Positions 34,611-43,476 of a stretch of 64,000 nucleotides of DNA are shown piece after piece (position 1 is the stretch's first letter; each line of letters opens with the position of its first letter). Below the pieces are notes generated by a model. The model ran no database searches. It was not told the origin of the DNA and was given only the letters and a program-made list of their open reading frames with translations. The stretch comes from Ruegeria pomeroyi (GTDB lineage: Bacteria > Pseudomonadota > Alphaproteobacteria > Rhodobacterales > Rhodobacteraceae), in contig NZ_JAGQAG010000001.1 in the NCBI RefSeq assembly GCF_021405525.1, forward strand, positions 3,100,001 through 3,164,000, in the 5' to 3' direction. The translations under genes and the position numbers were made by a program.

Positions 34611-35537
34611 TCAGGCCCCCATGCACCAGCGCATGATCGCCTTTTGCGCGTGCAGCCGGTTTTCGGCCTCGTCGAAGATGACCGAGTTCGGGCCATCCAT
34701 CACCTCGGAGGTGGCCTCTTCCTCGCGGTGGGCAGGCAGGCAGTGCATGAACAGCGCGTCGGGCTTGGCATGGCGCATCAGCTCGGCATTGACCTGATAG
34801 GGGCGCAACAGGTTGTGCCGGCGTTCCTTGGCCGATTGCGCGTCATGCATCGACACCCAGGTGTCTGCGACCACCAGGTCGGCACCTTCGACCGCCTTGA
34901 ACGGATCACGCTCGATCACAACCTTGGAGCCCTTCTGGCGGGCATAGCCCATGTACTCTTCCTCGGGGTCGAACTGGGACGGGCCGGTGAAGGTCAGGTC
35001 AAAGCCGAATTGTCCGGCAGCATGCAGGAAAGACGAGCAGACATTGTTGCCGTCACCGGTCCAGACCACCTTTTTGCCCGCGATCGGGCCGCGATGCTCT
35101 TCGAATGTCAGCACATCGGCCATGATCTGGCAGGGATGACTGCGGTCGGTCAGCCCGTTGATCACCGGCACGTCGGCATATTCGGCCATCTCGGTCAGCA
35201 CGGTTTCGTCGAAGGTCCGGATCATGATCATGTCCACGTAACGCGACAGCACGCGGGCGGTGTCGGCGATGGTCTCGCCATGGCCAAGCTGCATGTCGTT
35301 GCCCGACAGCACCATGGTCTGGCCGCCCATCTGCCGCACGCCCACGTCAAAGGACACGCGCGTCCTGGTCGAAGGTTTTTCAAAGATCAGTGCGACCATC
35401 CGGTCCTTGAGCGGCTGCTCGTCATCGGGCGCGGCCTTGGGCCGGCCCAGGCGGGCCTGTTTCATGGCGCCGGCCTGGTCGATCATGGTCCGCAGGTCGG
35501 CGGCGTCGGTCTTGTGAATATCGAGAAAGTGATTCAT
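34611..35537 (-). CDS. argF: ArgF, ornithine carbamoyltransferase
   Basis: ArgF (308 residues) condenses ornithine with carbamoyl phosphate to citrulline. The carbamoyl-phosphate loop STRTR (in [12 protein letters not shown]), the HPCQ motif and the ornithine-site HCLPAHR are all present. The ATG at 35537 fits the family length; the frame runs upstream through a composite repeat, which argues against a longer start. It lies 88 bases after argD with that repeat in the gap. Confidence 0.96.
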   Translation of the reverse strand: MNHFLDIHKTDAADLRTMIDQAGAMKQARLGRPKAAPDDEQPLKDRMVALIFEKPSTRTRVSFDVGVRQMGGQTMVLSGNDMQLGHGETIADTARVLSRYVDMIMIRTFDETVLTEMAEYADVPVINGLTDRSHPCQIMADVLTFEEHRGPIAGKKVVWTGDGNNVCSSFLHAAGQFGFDLTFTGPSQFDPEEEYMGYARQKGSKVVIERDPFKAVEGADLVVADTWVSMHDAQSAKERRHNLLRPYQVNAELMRHAKPDALFMHCLPAHREEEATSEVMDGPNSVIFDEAENRLHAQKAIMRWCMGA

Positions 35538-35564
35538 GTCTTTAGGCTTTCTTCTGGCCGGGGC

Positions 35565-35623
35565 GGGGGCGCTGCCCCCGTCGCCTGACGGCGACTCCCC
35601 CGGAGTATTTTTGGCGAAATGAA
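35565..35623 (+). repeat. Composite intergenic repeat, copy B
   Basis: Two hairpins, GGGGGC-GCT-GCCCCC and GTCGCC-TGAC-GGCGAC, precede the core TCCCCCGGAGTATTTTTGG and the tail CGAAATGAA. It lies between argD and argF. The inverse complement of copy C at 38.7 kb reads almost identically in the core. Confidence 0.8.
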
Positions 35624-35625
35624 GA

Positions 35626-36801
35626 TCAGGCGGCTTCGACCTGGCTTGCGGCGGCATCCAGGCGGGTGAAGGCCTCGGCGATGTCGTCCTCGGTCAGGGT
35701 GAGCGGTGGCAGCAGGCGGATCACGTTATCGGCGGCGGGGACGGTGATGACCAGGTTGTCATAACCCGCCTTGACCACGTCGAGATTGGACGCCTTGCAT
35801 TTCAGCCCCAGCATCAGGCCGGACCCGCGCACCTCTTCGAACACCTCCGGGTGGGCGGCGACCAGCCCTTCGAGCCGCTGGCGCAGCAATGCGGCCTTGC
35901 GGTTGACCTCGGCCAGAAAGGCCGGATCGGCCACGTGATCCATCACCGCGCAGCCCACGGCGCAGCCCAGCGGATTGCCACCATAGGTGGAGCCATGGGT
36001 GCCTGCGGTCATACCGCTTGCGGCCTCTTCGGTGGCCAGCACCGCGCCCAGAGGGAAGCCGCCACCGATGCCCTTGGCCACCATCATGATATCGGGCGTG
36101 ATGCCGGCCCATTCATGGGCAAAGAGCCGCCCCGTCCGGCCCACGCCGCACTGTACCTCGTCGAGGATCAGCAAGAGACCATGATCGTCGCAGATCTGGC
36201 GCAGCGCCTTCAACTCGGCATCGGGAACCGGACGAATACCCCCCTCGCCCTGCACCGGCTCGATCAGGATCGCGGCGGTTTTTTCCGTGATCGCGTTGGC
36301 GACCCCGTCTAGATCGCCAAAGGTCAGATGCACGAAGCCGGGCAGAAGCGGGCCGAACCCTTTGACCATCTTTTCCGACCCCGCGGCGGCGATGCCTGCC
36401 GAGGAGCGGCCATGGAAGGAGCCGTCGAAGGTAATGATCTCGACCCGCTCGGGCTGGCCCTTGTCGTAAAAGTACTTGCGCGCCATCTTGACAGCCAGTT
36501 CGCAGGCCTCGGTGCCCGAATTGGTGAAGAACACCGTATCGGCAAATGTGTGCTCGACCAGCTTGTCGGCCAGCGCCTGCTGTTGCGGGATCTGGTAGAG
36601 GTTCGACACGTGCCACAGGTTCTGCGCCTGATCGGTCAATGCCTTGACCAGCGCGGGATGGGCATGGCCCAGCGCATTCACCGCGATGCCCGAGCCAAGA
36701 TCGAGGAAGCGTCGGCCATCCGCCTCGATCAGCCAGGCGCCTTCGCCCTTCACGAAGTGAAGCGGCGCGCGGTTATAGGTCGGCAGGACGGACGGAATCA
36801 T
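35626..36801 (-). CDS. argD: ArgD, acetylornithine aminotransferase
   Basis: This 391-residue class III PLP aminotransferase converts N-acetylglutamate semialdehyde to N-acetylornithine. It has [14 protein letters not shown], the cofactor Asp in [14 protein letters not shown] and the Schiff-base Lys in [13 protein letters not shown], and a typical length. It is the first gene of the leftward arginine block argD-argF-argC-ACT/GNAT. Some homologues also use succinyldiaminopimelate. Confidence 0.95.
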   Translation of the reverse strand: MIPSVLPTYNRAPLHFVKGEGAWLIEADGRRFLDLGSGIAVNALGHAHPALVKALTDQAQNLWHVSNLYQIPQQQALADKLVEHTFADTVFFTNSGTEACELAVKMARKYFYDKGQPERVEIITFDGSFHGRSSAGIAAAGSEKMVKGFGPLLPGFVHLTFGDLDGVANAITEKTAAILIEPVQGEGGIRPVPDAELKALRQICDDHGLLLILDEVQCGVGRTGRLFAHEWAGITPDIMMVAKGIGGGFPLGAVLATEEAASGMTAGTHGSTYGGNPLGCAVGCAVMDHVADPAFLAEVNRKAALLRQRLEGLVAAHPEVFEEVRGSGLMLGLKCKASNLDVVKAGYDNLVITVPAADNVIRLLPPLTLTEDDIAEAFTRLDAAASQVEAA

Positions 36802-37042
36802 GGGATCATCCTTGTCTGAGGGTTGTCCCCGATGCAGGGCATAGCGGGGCGTTCAGGTCAATGTCTGGAAAGCAGGGTGCGCGTAGCAAAACTGGTACGC
36901 AGGGATCAAACGACCGCTCAGGCGGTTGCGCGTCGGCGTCGGAGAGACGCGATATGAGCGTGTTTGATCATGTCGCGTTCCATAACGGAGGATTCGCGCA
37001 AAGAAAACCCCTTTTGGAGGGGGAAATGCAACAAAATGGAAG

Positions 37043-37300
37043 TCAGGCCGCGCGCCAGCGGTCCAGCCGCTTCATTCCGCGTGTTAAGGCCCAGGCGAGG
37101 ATGCGCGGCATGCCCTTGGCGACCAGCGCCTCGACACAATGGGCCTGAAACTCTTCATAGGTCGCGTCCTGGTGCCGGAAGGCGCCGTTTTCATAGCAGA
37201 GCGAACACCATTTGGTGCTGCGCGAGCCGTCCGCCTCGCTGCCGCCACCCGCCGGATCCTTGCTCAGCGGCATGCCGCAGCTTTGACAGGTCTGTCCCAT
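37043..37300 (-). CDS. Small zinc-ribbon protein
   Basis: The 85-residue protein starts MGQTCQSCGMPLSKDP and has a second pair in WCSLCYENG, giving a four-cysteine zinc ribbon of the zf-ribbon_2 type. The function is unknown. It diverges from a MerR regulator, and a promoter-like element with a 20-base spacer points toward it, so it is likely the regulator's target. A weak hairpin with a T-rich tail lies just past its stop (about 37005-37025). Confidence 0.78.
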   Translation of the reverse strand: MGQTCQSCGMPLSKDPAGGGSEADGSRSTKWCSLCYENGAFRHQDATYEEFQAHCVEALVAKGMPRILAWALTRGMKRLDRWRAA

Positions 37301-37330
37301 GATCTTCGCCCTTGAATCGGTTGTTCGGCC

Positions 37331-37370
37331 ATCATAGGATCAAAACCATGGAGTTAAGTCAACGGTTTTG
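37331..37370 (-). promoter_or_regulatory. MerR-type promoter with dyad upstream of zinc-ribbon gene
   Basis: On the minus strand TTGACT (37357-37362) and TATGAT (37331-37336) are separated by 20 bases, the over-long spacer typical of MerR-activated promoters. A dyad CAAAACC...GGTTTTG spans 37341-37370. The dyad centre is shifted toward the -35 element, which is less typical. Confidence 0.55.
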
Positions 37371-37383
37371 AGAAGGACCAGTC

Positions 37384-37749
37384 ATGCGGATCGGAGAATT
37401 GGCGCGGCGCAGCGGGCTGAGCCGAGACACGCTGCGGTTTTATGAGAAACAGGGGCTGATCGAGTCCCGGCCAGGGGCCGAGGCGACCAACAGCTATCGC
37501 GACTATCCCGAAGAGGCGCTGATCACCCTTGACCAGATCGCCGACGCCCAGGCGGCCGGGATGAGCATCGCCGATCTGGCCATGCTGATGGGCCAGTTGC
37601 AGGCCGCCGATCCTGACGGGTTCGATGGCGAGGCGTTTCTGGACGCGCGCATTGCCGAGGTCGAAGCGCGCGTCACGCGCGCCGAACGGTTTCTGGACAG
37701 TCTGCGACAGGCGCGCGCGGCGCTGGCGGCGACTCCGGTTCTGCGCTGA
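37384..37749 (+). CDS. MerR-family transcriptional regulator
   Basis: The 121-residue regulator begins MRIGELARRSGLSRDTLRFY, the MerR helix-turn-helix, followed by a dimerisation coiled coil near residues 85-112. No metal-binding cysteines are present, so it is not a metal-type MerR. AGAAGGACC precedes the ATG. It diverges from the zinc-ribbon gene and is followed closely by an EamA transporter, either of which could be its target. Confidence 0.88.
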   Translation: MRIGELARRSGLSRDTLRFYEKQGLIESRPGAEATNSYRDYPEEALITLDQIADAQAAGMSIADLAMLMGQLQAADPDGFDGEAFLDARIAEVEARVTRAERFLDSLRQARAALAATPVLR

Positions 37750-37799
37750 ACGAAGTGTTGCCTCTTGCCATTCGTCCAGGACTCGGTCACCGCTGGCGC

Positions 37800-38684
37800 A
37801 TGTTCGAGGCGAAACCGCAAAACCCCGCGCTGGCCGCAACGCTGATCTTTGCCGCCACCGCGTTTATCGCGGGCACCACGCTTTTGGCCAAGGCGCTGGG
37901 CACCGGCGCGCTGGGTCCTGCCCTGCCAGCGTTTCAGATCAGCCACGGGCGATTTCTATTTGCCTTCGCCGTGGTCCTGTCGATCGTGACCACGACCAGG
38001 CCCCGGTTGGGGCGCCCCCATTGGGGGCTGCACCTGGGCCGCACAAGCTTTGGCTGGGCGGGTGTGACCCTGATGTTCGCGGCTGTCGCCCATATCCCCA
38101 TGGCTGACGCGACGGCGATCGCTTTCCTGAATCCGGTCTTCGCCATGTTGCTGGCGATCCCGCTGCTGGGCGAGCGGGTCGGTCCTTGGCGCTGGGGTGC
38201 GGCGGTCGTTGCCCTCCTGGGCGCGCTCATACTGCTGCGGCCAGCGACTGGCAGCTTCCAGCCCGCCGCCCTGTTGGCACTGGGCGCCGCGGTAGTGATG
38301 GGCATGGAGCTTATCTTTATCAAGAAGCTTTCGGGCCGCGAGCGTCCGATCCAGATCCTGCTAGTCAACAACGCGATGGGGCTGGTCATCGCCAGCGTCG
38401 CGGTCTGGCCGGTCTGGCAAACACCCTTGCCCGCGCAATGGGCGGCGCTGGCAGGGATCGGTCTGCTGATGGCCTGTGCGCAGATCTGTTTCGTCAACGG
38501 GATGGCCCGGGCCGATGCCTCGTTTGTCGCGCCTTTCAGCTATGCCACCCTCGTTTTTGCCACACTCTACGATCTGGCCGCATTTCAGGTCTGGCCCGAC
38601 GCGGTGAGCCTTACCGGCGCTGCCATCATCCTCGCCGGAGCCCTGACCCTGGCCTGGCGCGAAGGTCGCGCTCGCAAGACCTGA
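37800..38684 (+). CDS. EamA-family (DMT) transporter
   Basis: About ten hydrophobic helices in two EamA repeats make this a drug/metabolite superfamily exporter (294 residues from the ATG at 37800). A GTG at 37755 would add 15 residues and lies six bases after the MerR stop; neither start has a strong ribosome binding site. The substrate is unknown. It is probably co-transcribed with the MerR gene. Confidence 0.83.
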   Translation: MFEAKPQNPALAATLIFAATAFIAGTTLLAKALGTGALGPALPAFQISHGRFLFAFAVVLSIVTTTRPRLGRPHWGLHLGRTSFGWAGVTLMFAAVAHIPMADATAIAFLNPVFAMLLAIPLLGERVGPWRWGAAVVALLGALILLRPATGSFQPAALLALGAAVVMGMELIFIKKLSGRERPIQILLVNNAMGLVIASVAVWPVWQTPLPAQWAALAGIGLLMACAQICFVNGMARADASFVAPFSYATLVFATLYDLAAFQVWPDAVSLTGAAIILAGALTLAWREGRARKT

Positions 38685-38690
38685 TCCGCC

Positions 38691-38751
38691 TTTCATTTCG
38701 CCAGAAATACTCCGGGGGAGGCGCCCTTCGGGTGCCGGGGGCAGAGCCCCC
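38691..38751 (-). repeat. Composite intergenic repeat, copy C
   Basis: Read on the minus strand it shows GGGGGC-TCT-GCCCCC, a second short hairpin around ACCCGAAGGG, and the core CTCCCCCGGAGTATTTCTGG followed by CGAAATGAAA. It matches copy B at 35.6 kb nearly base for base in the core. Confidence 0.8.
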
Positions 38752-38878
38752 TGTCATCGTGACACCTTCGCGATAATCTGTCGAACTTGCCTCGAGGCGA
38801 CGGATGCGTCGCAAATCGCCAAGACCCGCCCTGCTTTCCCACCGATCCTGAGACTACGCACTCTCCGGATGGTCCGCT

Positions 38879-40111
38879 ATGCATGAACGCCGAATTCCTG
38901 AATGGGTCCGCCATTCCCCCGCTCCTTCGGTACGGGATTTCGGCTTGCTCGCCGGACTCGAGGCGGTGGTTCGCGGCATTCTGATCTCGGTCTTTCCGCT
39001 GATCATGTACCGGGCGCTGGGTGACGCCGAACGCGTGTCGATGGCCTATTTCCTGATCGGTTTCCTCTCGCTGGGCGCGGGACTGATGGTGCCCAGCCTG
39101 ATCCGGTATGTCCCACGACGTTGGGCCTATTCGGGAGGGGCGCTGTTGTTCGTGGCCGGGGCGATGCTGGCGGTGCAGGGAACGCCCCTGACCACGATCG
39201 CCGCATTGGCCTGCAACACCGTCGCCGCGGTGGTTTGCTTCATCTGTTTCAACGCCTATGTGCTCGATTACATCGAGCGGGTGGAGCTGGGCAGGTGCGA
39301 AACCAGCCGGATGTTCTACAGCGCGCTCGGCTGGACCGCCGGGCCGATGGCCGGGGTGTTGTTGATGGAGGTCTGGCCGCCAGCACCTTTCGTGATCAGC
39401 GGTGTCGCCGCGTTGGCGATGCTGGCGCTCTTCTGGGCGCTCAGGCTTGGCAATGGCAAGATGATCGCCCGCGCCCGCCGCCCGGCACGCAATCCGCTGG
39501 CCTTTCTGCCCCGCTTCTTTGCCCAGCCCCGGCTGGTCGCGGGCTATCTCTTTGCGATGATCCGATCCTGTGGCTGGTGGGTCTATGTGGTCTATCTGCC
39601 GATCTTCGCGATCGAGGCCGGGCTTGGAGACCAGCTGGGCGGCATCCTTCTGTCTATCACCAACGGTATGCTGTTCGCGGCACCGCTGATCCTGAGATGG
39701 GTGCAGGCGCGCTCATTGAAAAGCGCTGTGCGGATCGGCTTCGCCGGGGCCGGGTTCTGTTTTGCGACCGCGGGTCTCCTGTCGGGCTGGGCGCCGGTCG
39801 CCGCCGGATTGCTGATGCTGGGATCGTTCTGGCTGATCGTGCTCGATATCTGCGCTGGCCTGCCCTTCCTGATGGCGGTGAAACCGTCAGAACGAACCGA
39901 GATGTCTGCGATCTATTCCAGTTACCGCGACGTGTCGGGTATCCTGACACCGGGCGTGGCCTGGCTTGTGCTGCTGGCCGCGCCGGTGGCGGGCATCTTC
40001 GTTGCCGGCGGTGCGGGCCTGTTTGGCGCTTTCACCATCGCCGCCCGGATGCACCCGCGCCTGGGTCGCCCCCGGGTTCGCTTCGAAGCCGGCTCGCTCG
40101 CCGATGCCTGA
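38879..40111 (+). CDS. Major facilitator superfamily transporter
   Basis: The 410-residue protein shows about twelve predicted membrane helices with a central cytoplasmic loop near residues 195-210, the MFS layout. No family-specific substrate motif was recognised. It stands alone between two hairpin repeats, and the gene behind it is convergent. Start from the first ATG; the upstream 193 bases hold repeat copy C. Confidence 0.83.
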   Translation: MHERRIPEWVRHSPAPSVRDFGLLAGLEAVVRGILISVFPLIMYRALGDAERVSMAYFLIGFLSLGAGLMVPSLIRYVPRRWAYSGGALLFVAGAMLAVQGTPLTTIAALACNTVAAVVCFICFNAYVLDYIERVELGRCETSRMFYSALGWTAGPMAGVLLMEVWPPAPFVISGVAALAMLALFWALRLGNGKMIARARRPARNPLAFLPRFFAQPRLVAGYLFAMIRSCGWWVYVVYLPIFAIEAGLGDQLGGILLSITNGMLFAAPLILRWVQARSLKSAVRIGFAGAGFCFATAGLLSGWAPVAAGLLMLGSFWLIVLDICAGLPFLMAVKPSERTEMSAIYSSYRDVSGILTPGVAWLVLLAAPVAGIFVAGGAGLFGAFTIAARMHPRLGRPRVRFEAGSLADA

Positions 40112-40120
40112 AGCGGGCGC

Positions 40121-40167
40121 CGTTTTCCGGCACGGAAGACGGGCCGGAATTCTTGCAGAATTCCGGC
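40121..40167. repeat. Tandem three-base-loop hairpins (copy 2)
   Basis: CGTTTTCCG-GCA-CGGAAGACG is followed directly by GCCGGAATTCT-TGC-AGAATTCCGGC, an 11-bp perfect stem. The joint and layout match 23332-23376. It lies between the convergent MFS and ABC-2 permease genes and may also serve as terminator. Confidence 0.72.
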
Positions 40168-40171
40168 TGCC

Positions 40172-40963
40172 TCATGCCTTCAGCCGATACCCCCGATTGA
40201 GCAGGACCCAGGCCAGCAGACAGACCGCCAACGTGGCCCCCAGACAAACCGCCAGGCCCAACGCGGGCGAACTATCCGAGACACCGATCATCGCAAACCG
40301 CAGCCCATCGATCAGGTAGAAGACCGGATTGGCGTGGGTCAGCCCCCCCAGAAGCGGCGGCAAGGCCTCGACCGAATAGAAAGTGCCCGACAGAAACGCC
40401 AAGGGCGTCACGATGAAATTGGTGATTGCGGCCATCTGGTCGAACTTGTTGGCATAGATCCCCGCCACCAGCCCGAGCGCGCCCATGAACCCGGCCCCCA
40501 GCACCACAAATCCCAGCGCCAGCAGCGGGTGCACCGGCACGATCCCCAGCACCAGCACCAGCGCCACCCCGATCGCAAGCGCCACCAGCAACCCACGCAC
40601 CACGGCGCCCGCCAGATAACCCAGGAGCAACTCCAGCGCCGACAGCGGCGGCATCAGCGTATCCACGATATTGCCCTGCACCTTGGAGATCACCACCGAG
40701 GAGGAGGTATTCGCAAACGCGTTCTGGATCACCGTCATCATCAGGATCCCCGGCGCCAGAAAGGTCAGGAACGGCACCCCCATCACCGCGCCCCGGCCAG
40801 CGCCCACTGCCAGCGAGAAGATCATCATGAACAGACCCGCCGTCACCAGCGGCGCCAGCAGGGTCTGGGTCCAGACCACCAGAAACCGCATCACCTCGCG
40901 CGCGGCAAGCGTATAAAGTCCCAGCCAGTTCACCTGTCCGAACCGCCGCACCCCCAGTTCCAT
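40172..40963 (-). CDS. ABC-2 type transporter permease (YadH/NodJ-like)
   Basis: From the ATG at 40963 (GGGAGAGAAGG upstream) this encodes 263 residues with six helices and the ABC-2 signature region around NFIVTPLAFLSGTFYSVEALP. It resembles YadH/NodJ permeases, not KpsM. No cognate ATPase gene is adjacent, so its partner is encoded elsewhere. A very long open frame continuing upstream over gcrA on the opposite strand is spurious. Confidence 0.88.
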   Translation of the reverse strand: MELGVRRFGQVNWLGLYTLAAREVMRFLVVWTQTLLAPLVTAGLFMMIFSLAVGAGRGAVMGVPFLTFLAPGILMMTVIQNAFANTSSSVVISKVQGNIVDTLMPPLSALELLLGYLAGAVVRGLLVALAIGVALVLVLGIVPVHPLLALGFVVLGAGFMGALGLVAGIYANKFDQMAAITNFIVTPLAFLSGTFYSVEALPPLLGGLTHANPVFYLIDGLRFAMIGVSDSSPALGLAVCLGATLAVCLLAWVLLNRGYRLKA

Positions 40964-41002
40964 CGCCTTCTCTCCCACTTGCCGCCGCCCTGGCCTTTTC
41001 CC

Positions 41003-41007
41003 GATTC
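41003..41007. promoter_or_regulatory. GANTC (CcrM-type) site upstream of gcrA
   Basis: GATTC occurs 107 bases before the gcrA start. CcrM methylates GANTC in alphaproteobacteria and GcrA acts at methylated promoters, so a site here is suggestive of self-control. A five-base site is also expected by chance. Confidence 0.3.
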
Positions 41008-41113
41008 GAAATGCCTTGTAACCCGGCCCGCAGTGACTAGAATAGGGCGCTGAGACAATTTCCGAAGGCGGCCGCAGCTCTGGGGCCGCTTTCCCGCTTT
41101 TGAGAGGCAAACC

Positions 41114-41707
41114 ATGTCCTGGACCGACGAGCGCGTCGAACTGCTCAAGAAAATGTGGGGCGAGGGCCAGTCGGCCAGCCAGATCGCCAAGGAACTGGGC
41201 GGCGTCACCCGCAACGCGGTCATCGGCAAGGTGCACCGTCTGGGCCTGTCCAATCGCAGCTCGGGCGCGGCGCCAGCCTCGACCAAGGCCGAGGCAAAAG
41301 AAAAGCCCGCCGCCACACCCAGGCCAGAGGCCAAGCCCAAACCCGCGCCGCGCCCCGAACCGGTTCGCGCGGCCCCCGAGCCTGCACCGGCACAGCAACC
41401 GGCCGAGGCCAAGCCGATCCCGGCGCGCAAACAGATCATCCCGGCCGGTCAACCGCTGCCGCCACAGCCTTCGGCGAACGAAATCAGCCCCGAGGCACTG
41501 GCCAAGGTCAACGAGGTCGAGAAAAAGGCCAAGAAGCTGAGCCTGATGGAATTGACCGAGCGCACCTGCAAATGGCCCGTGGGCGACCCCGCGACCGAGG
41601 ATTTCTGGTTCTGCGGCTTGCCGGTCCAGCAGGGTAAACCCTATTGCGAGGCGCATGTCGGCGTGGCGTTCCAGCCGATGAGTTCGCGCCGCGATCGTCG
41701 CCGCTGA
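41114..41707 (+). CDS. gcrA: GcrA, cell cycle regulator
   Basis: The 197-residue protein begins MSWTDERVELLKKMWGEGQS, with the RNAV/IGKVHRLGL segment of the GcrA DNA-binding domain. A long Pro/Ala/Lys-rich linker (about 50-115) leads to the sigma70-binding C-terminal part with TCKWPVGDP, WFCGLP and YCEAHV. GcrA recruits sigma70 holoenzyme to promoters carrying CcrM-methylated GANTC sites. Its presence marks the organism as an alphaproteobacterium. Confidence 0.96.
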   Translation: MSWTDERVELLKKMWGEGQSASQIAKELGGVTRNAVIGKVHRLGLSNRSSGAAPASTKAEAKEKPAATPRPEAKPKPAPRPEPVRAAPEPAPAQQPAEAKPIPARKQIIPAGQPLPPQPSANEISPEALAKVNEVEKKAKKLSLMELTERTCKWPVGDPATEDFWFCGLPVQQGKPYCEAHVGVAFQPMSSRRDRRR

Positions 41708-41722
41708 CACAGGCCCGCGCAG

Positions 41723-41750
41723 AAAAAAGTCCGGGACAGATGTCCCGGAC
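41723..41750 (-). terminator. Rho-independent terminator after the YHS gene
   Basis: GTCCGGGAC and GTCCCGGAC form a 9-bp stem with a 4-base loop, followed on the minus strand by six T residues. It lies 36 bases past the stop of the leftward YHS gene, and gcrA converges on it. Confidence 0.85.
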
Positions 41751-41785
41751 CGTTACTCGCTACCCAAAAACAGACGTGGTTCAGC

Positions 41786-42310
41786 TCAGTTCTTGACCGG
41801 TGCCGCCGATGTGAAATCGGGGATTACGTTGGTGGAAGCCGCTTTATCCTCGATCCCCGGCCAGTTCCCCTGGGCCTTGTTGATGTTTCCGGCAATGTCT
41901 TCCTCCCAGAAACCTACAACGTTCTTCGTGATGTTCAGGTAAAGCTTGTCATCGACGATGCGCCACAGGTTCGGGTTGCCCGGCACCTTGCCGCCCTTGG
42001 ATACACCATAGGCGCAATGGCCGTCATATTGCGGCGCGTAATAGGCCGGGTTGGCCAGAAACCTGTCGCGGTTCTCGGCGCTGGCAAAGGCCCATGTCGA
42101 GCCGTTCCACTCGGCTGTGATGTCGGCGCGGCCCTTGATCGCCTCTGGCTGGGCCTGGCCCACCGGTGCCTGGGCCAACCCGCGATAGGCGACCACATCA
42201 TAGCCCGACACCGCATAACCGGTGCCGTCAAGATATTGCGGACCGGCCAGAACCGGTGCGGCCAGTGCGGTCATGGCTGCGGTGGCAAGGGCAAGAGCGA
42301 GACGTTTCAT
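41786..42310 (-). CDS. YHS-domain periplasmic protein
   Basis: This 174-residue protein has a signal peptide (1-22, ending VLA) and a YHS domain: GYDVVAYRG, then FASAENRDRFLANPAYYAPQYDGHCAYGV in the order usual for the family. YHS domains bind metal and occur with copper and mercury systems, but no metal genes adjoin this one. A strong ribosome binding site (GGAGGAACC) supports the start. Confidence 0.88.
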   Translation of the reverse strand: MKRLALALATAAMTALAAPVLAGPQYLDGTGYAVSGYDVVAYRGLAQAPVGQAQPEAIKGRADITAEWNGSTWAFASAENRDRFLANPAYYAPQYDGHCAYGVSKGGKVPGNPNLWRIVDDKLYLNITKNVVGFWEEDIAGNINKAQGNWPGIEDKAASTNVIPDFTSAAPVKN

Positions 42311-42532
42311 GAAGAGGTTCCTCCGTTTGATGTTGACCCGAGATTATCCTTGTTACCCATCCTTGGCAGCGGGCCTCGCGCGGCTGTGACCCCACATCGA
42401 CGATTTGTGAGTGGGACCGGGCTATTGTTTCAGTTGCATTCCCCGCCCCGGCATTGGACTTTGCCCTTCCGGCCCCTAGCTCTCCCTAACCGGGTGCCGC
42501 CGCCCGTTGATGTAACATTCGAGACGAAAGCC

Positions 42533-43411
42533 ATGACCGAACAGACACCCTATACCCCGCCCCGCGTCTGGACCTGGGACAAGGAAAACGGCGGCCAGTT
42601 CGCCAATATCAACCGTCCCATTGCGGGTGCCACCCATGACAAGGACCTGCCGGTGGGCAAGCACCCGTTCCAGCTCTATTCGCTGGGCACGCCCAATGGG
42701 GTCAAGGTGACGGTAATGTTCGAGGAACTGCTGGCCGCAGGCCACGCAGACGCCGAATACGATGCCTGGCTGATCAATATCAGTCAGGGTGATCAGTTCG
42801 GATCGGGCTTTGTCGATGTGAACCCCAACTCCAAGATCCCTGCCCTGCTCGACCGCTCCGGCCCGGAACCGGTCCGGGTGTTCGAAAGCGCCTCGATCCT
42901 GTTCCATCTCGCCGAGAAATTCGGCGCCTTCCTGCCCGCATCGGGCCCGGCCCGGACCGAGGTGATGAACTGGCTGTTCTGGCAGATGGGCAGCGCGCCC
43001 TATCTGGGCGGCGGGTTTGGCCATTTCTACGCCTATGCGCCCGAGAAGTTCGAATACCCGATCAACCGCTTCGCGATGGAGGTCAAGCGCCAGCTGGACG
43101 TGCTGGACCGCGAACTGGCGCATCGCCCCTTTATCGCGGGTGACGATTATTCCATCGCCGATATGGCGATCTGGCCGTGGTATGGGCAGCTGGTTCTGGG
43201 CCGGGCCTATGACGCCGCCGAATTCCTGGATGCCGAAAGCTATACCCATGTGATGCGCTGGGCGCGCGAGCTGGATGCCCGCCCCGGCGTCAGCCGTGGT
43301 CGTATGGTCAACCGTGTCTCGGGCGAGCTGAAATTCCAGCTGCGCGAACGCCATGACGCCAGCGATTTCGAAACCCGCACCCAGGACAAGCTGGAGCCGA
43401 GCGGCGGATAA
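42533..43411 (+). CDS. yghU: YghU-type glutathione S-transferase
   Basis: The 292-residue length, the N-terminal extension (YTPPRVWTWDKENGGQFANINRP), the thioredoxin-like domain with NPNSKIPAL and ESASILFHLAEKF, and the helical domain with DYSIADMAIWPWYG match the nu-class GSTs YghU/YfcG. These have disulfide reductase activity with two bound glutathiones. The ATG at 42533 fits; the frame upstream to 42017 overlaps the YHS gene and is spurious. Confidence 0.92.
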   Translation: MTEQTPYTPPRVWTWDKENGGQFANINRPIAGATHDKDLPVGKHPFQLYSLGTPNGVKVTVMFEELLAAGHADAEYDAWLINISQGDQFGSGFVDVNPNSKIPALLDRSGPEPVRVFESASILFHLAEKFGAFLPASGPARTEVMNWLFWQMGSAPYLGGGFGHFYAYAPEKFEYPINRFAMEVKRQLDVLDRELAHRPFIAGDDYSIADMAIWPWYGQLVLGRAYDAAEFLDAESYTHVMRWARELDARPGVSRGRMVNRVSGELKFQLRERHDASDFETRTQDKLEPSGG

Positions 43412-43476
43412 GCCCGAGGCACATCATGTCGAAGCGGGGCCATTTCGGCCCCGTGCTCTTTGCGTTTGAATTGAAC

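Noticed and set aside
40172-40963. ABC-2 permease as the missing KpsM
   Set aside because: Its sequence is YadH/NodJ-like, and it lies on the opposite strand 4 kb from kpsT with unrelated genes between.
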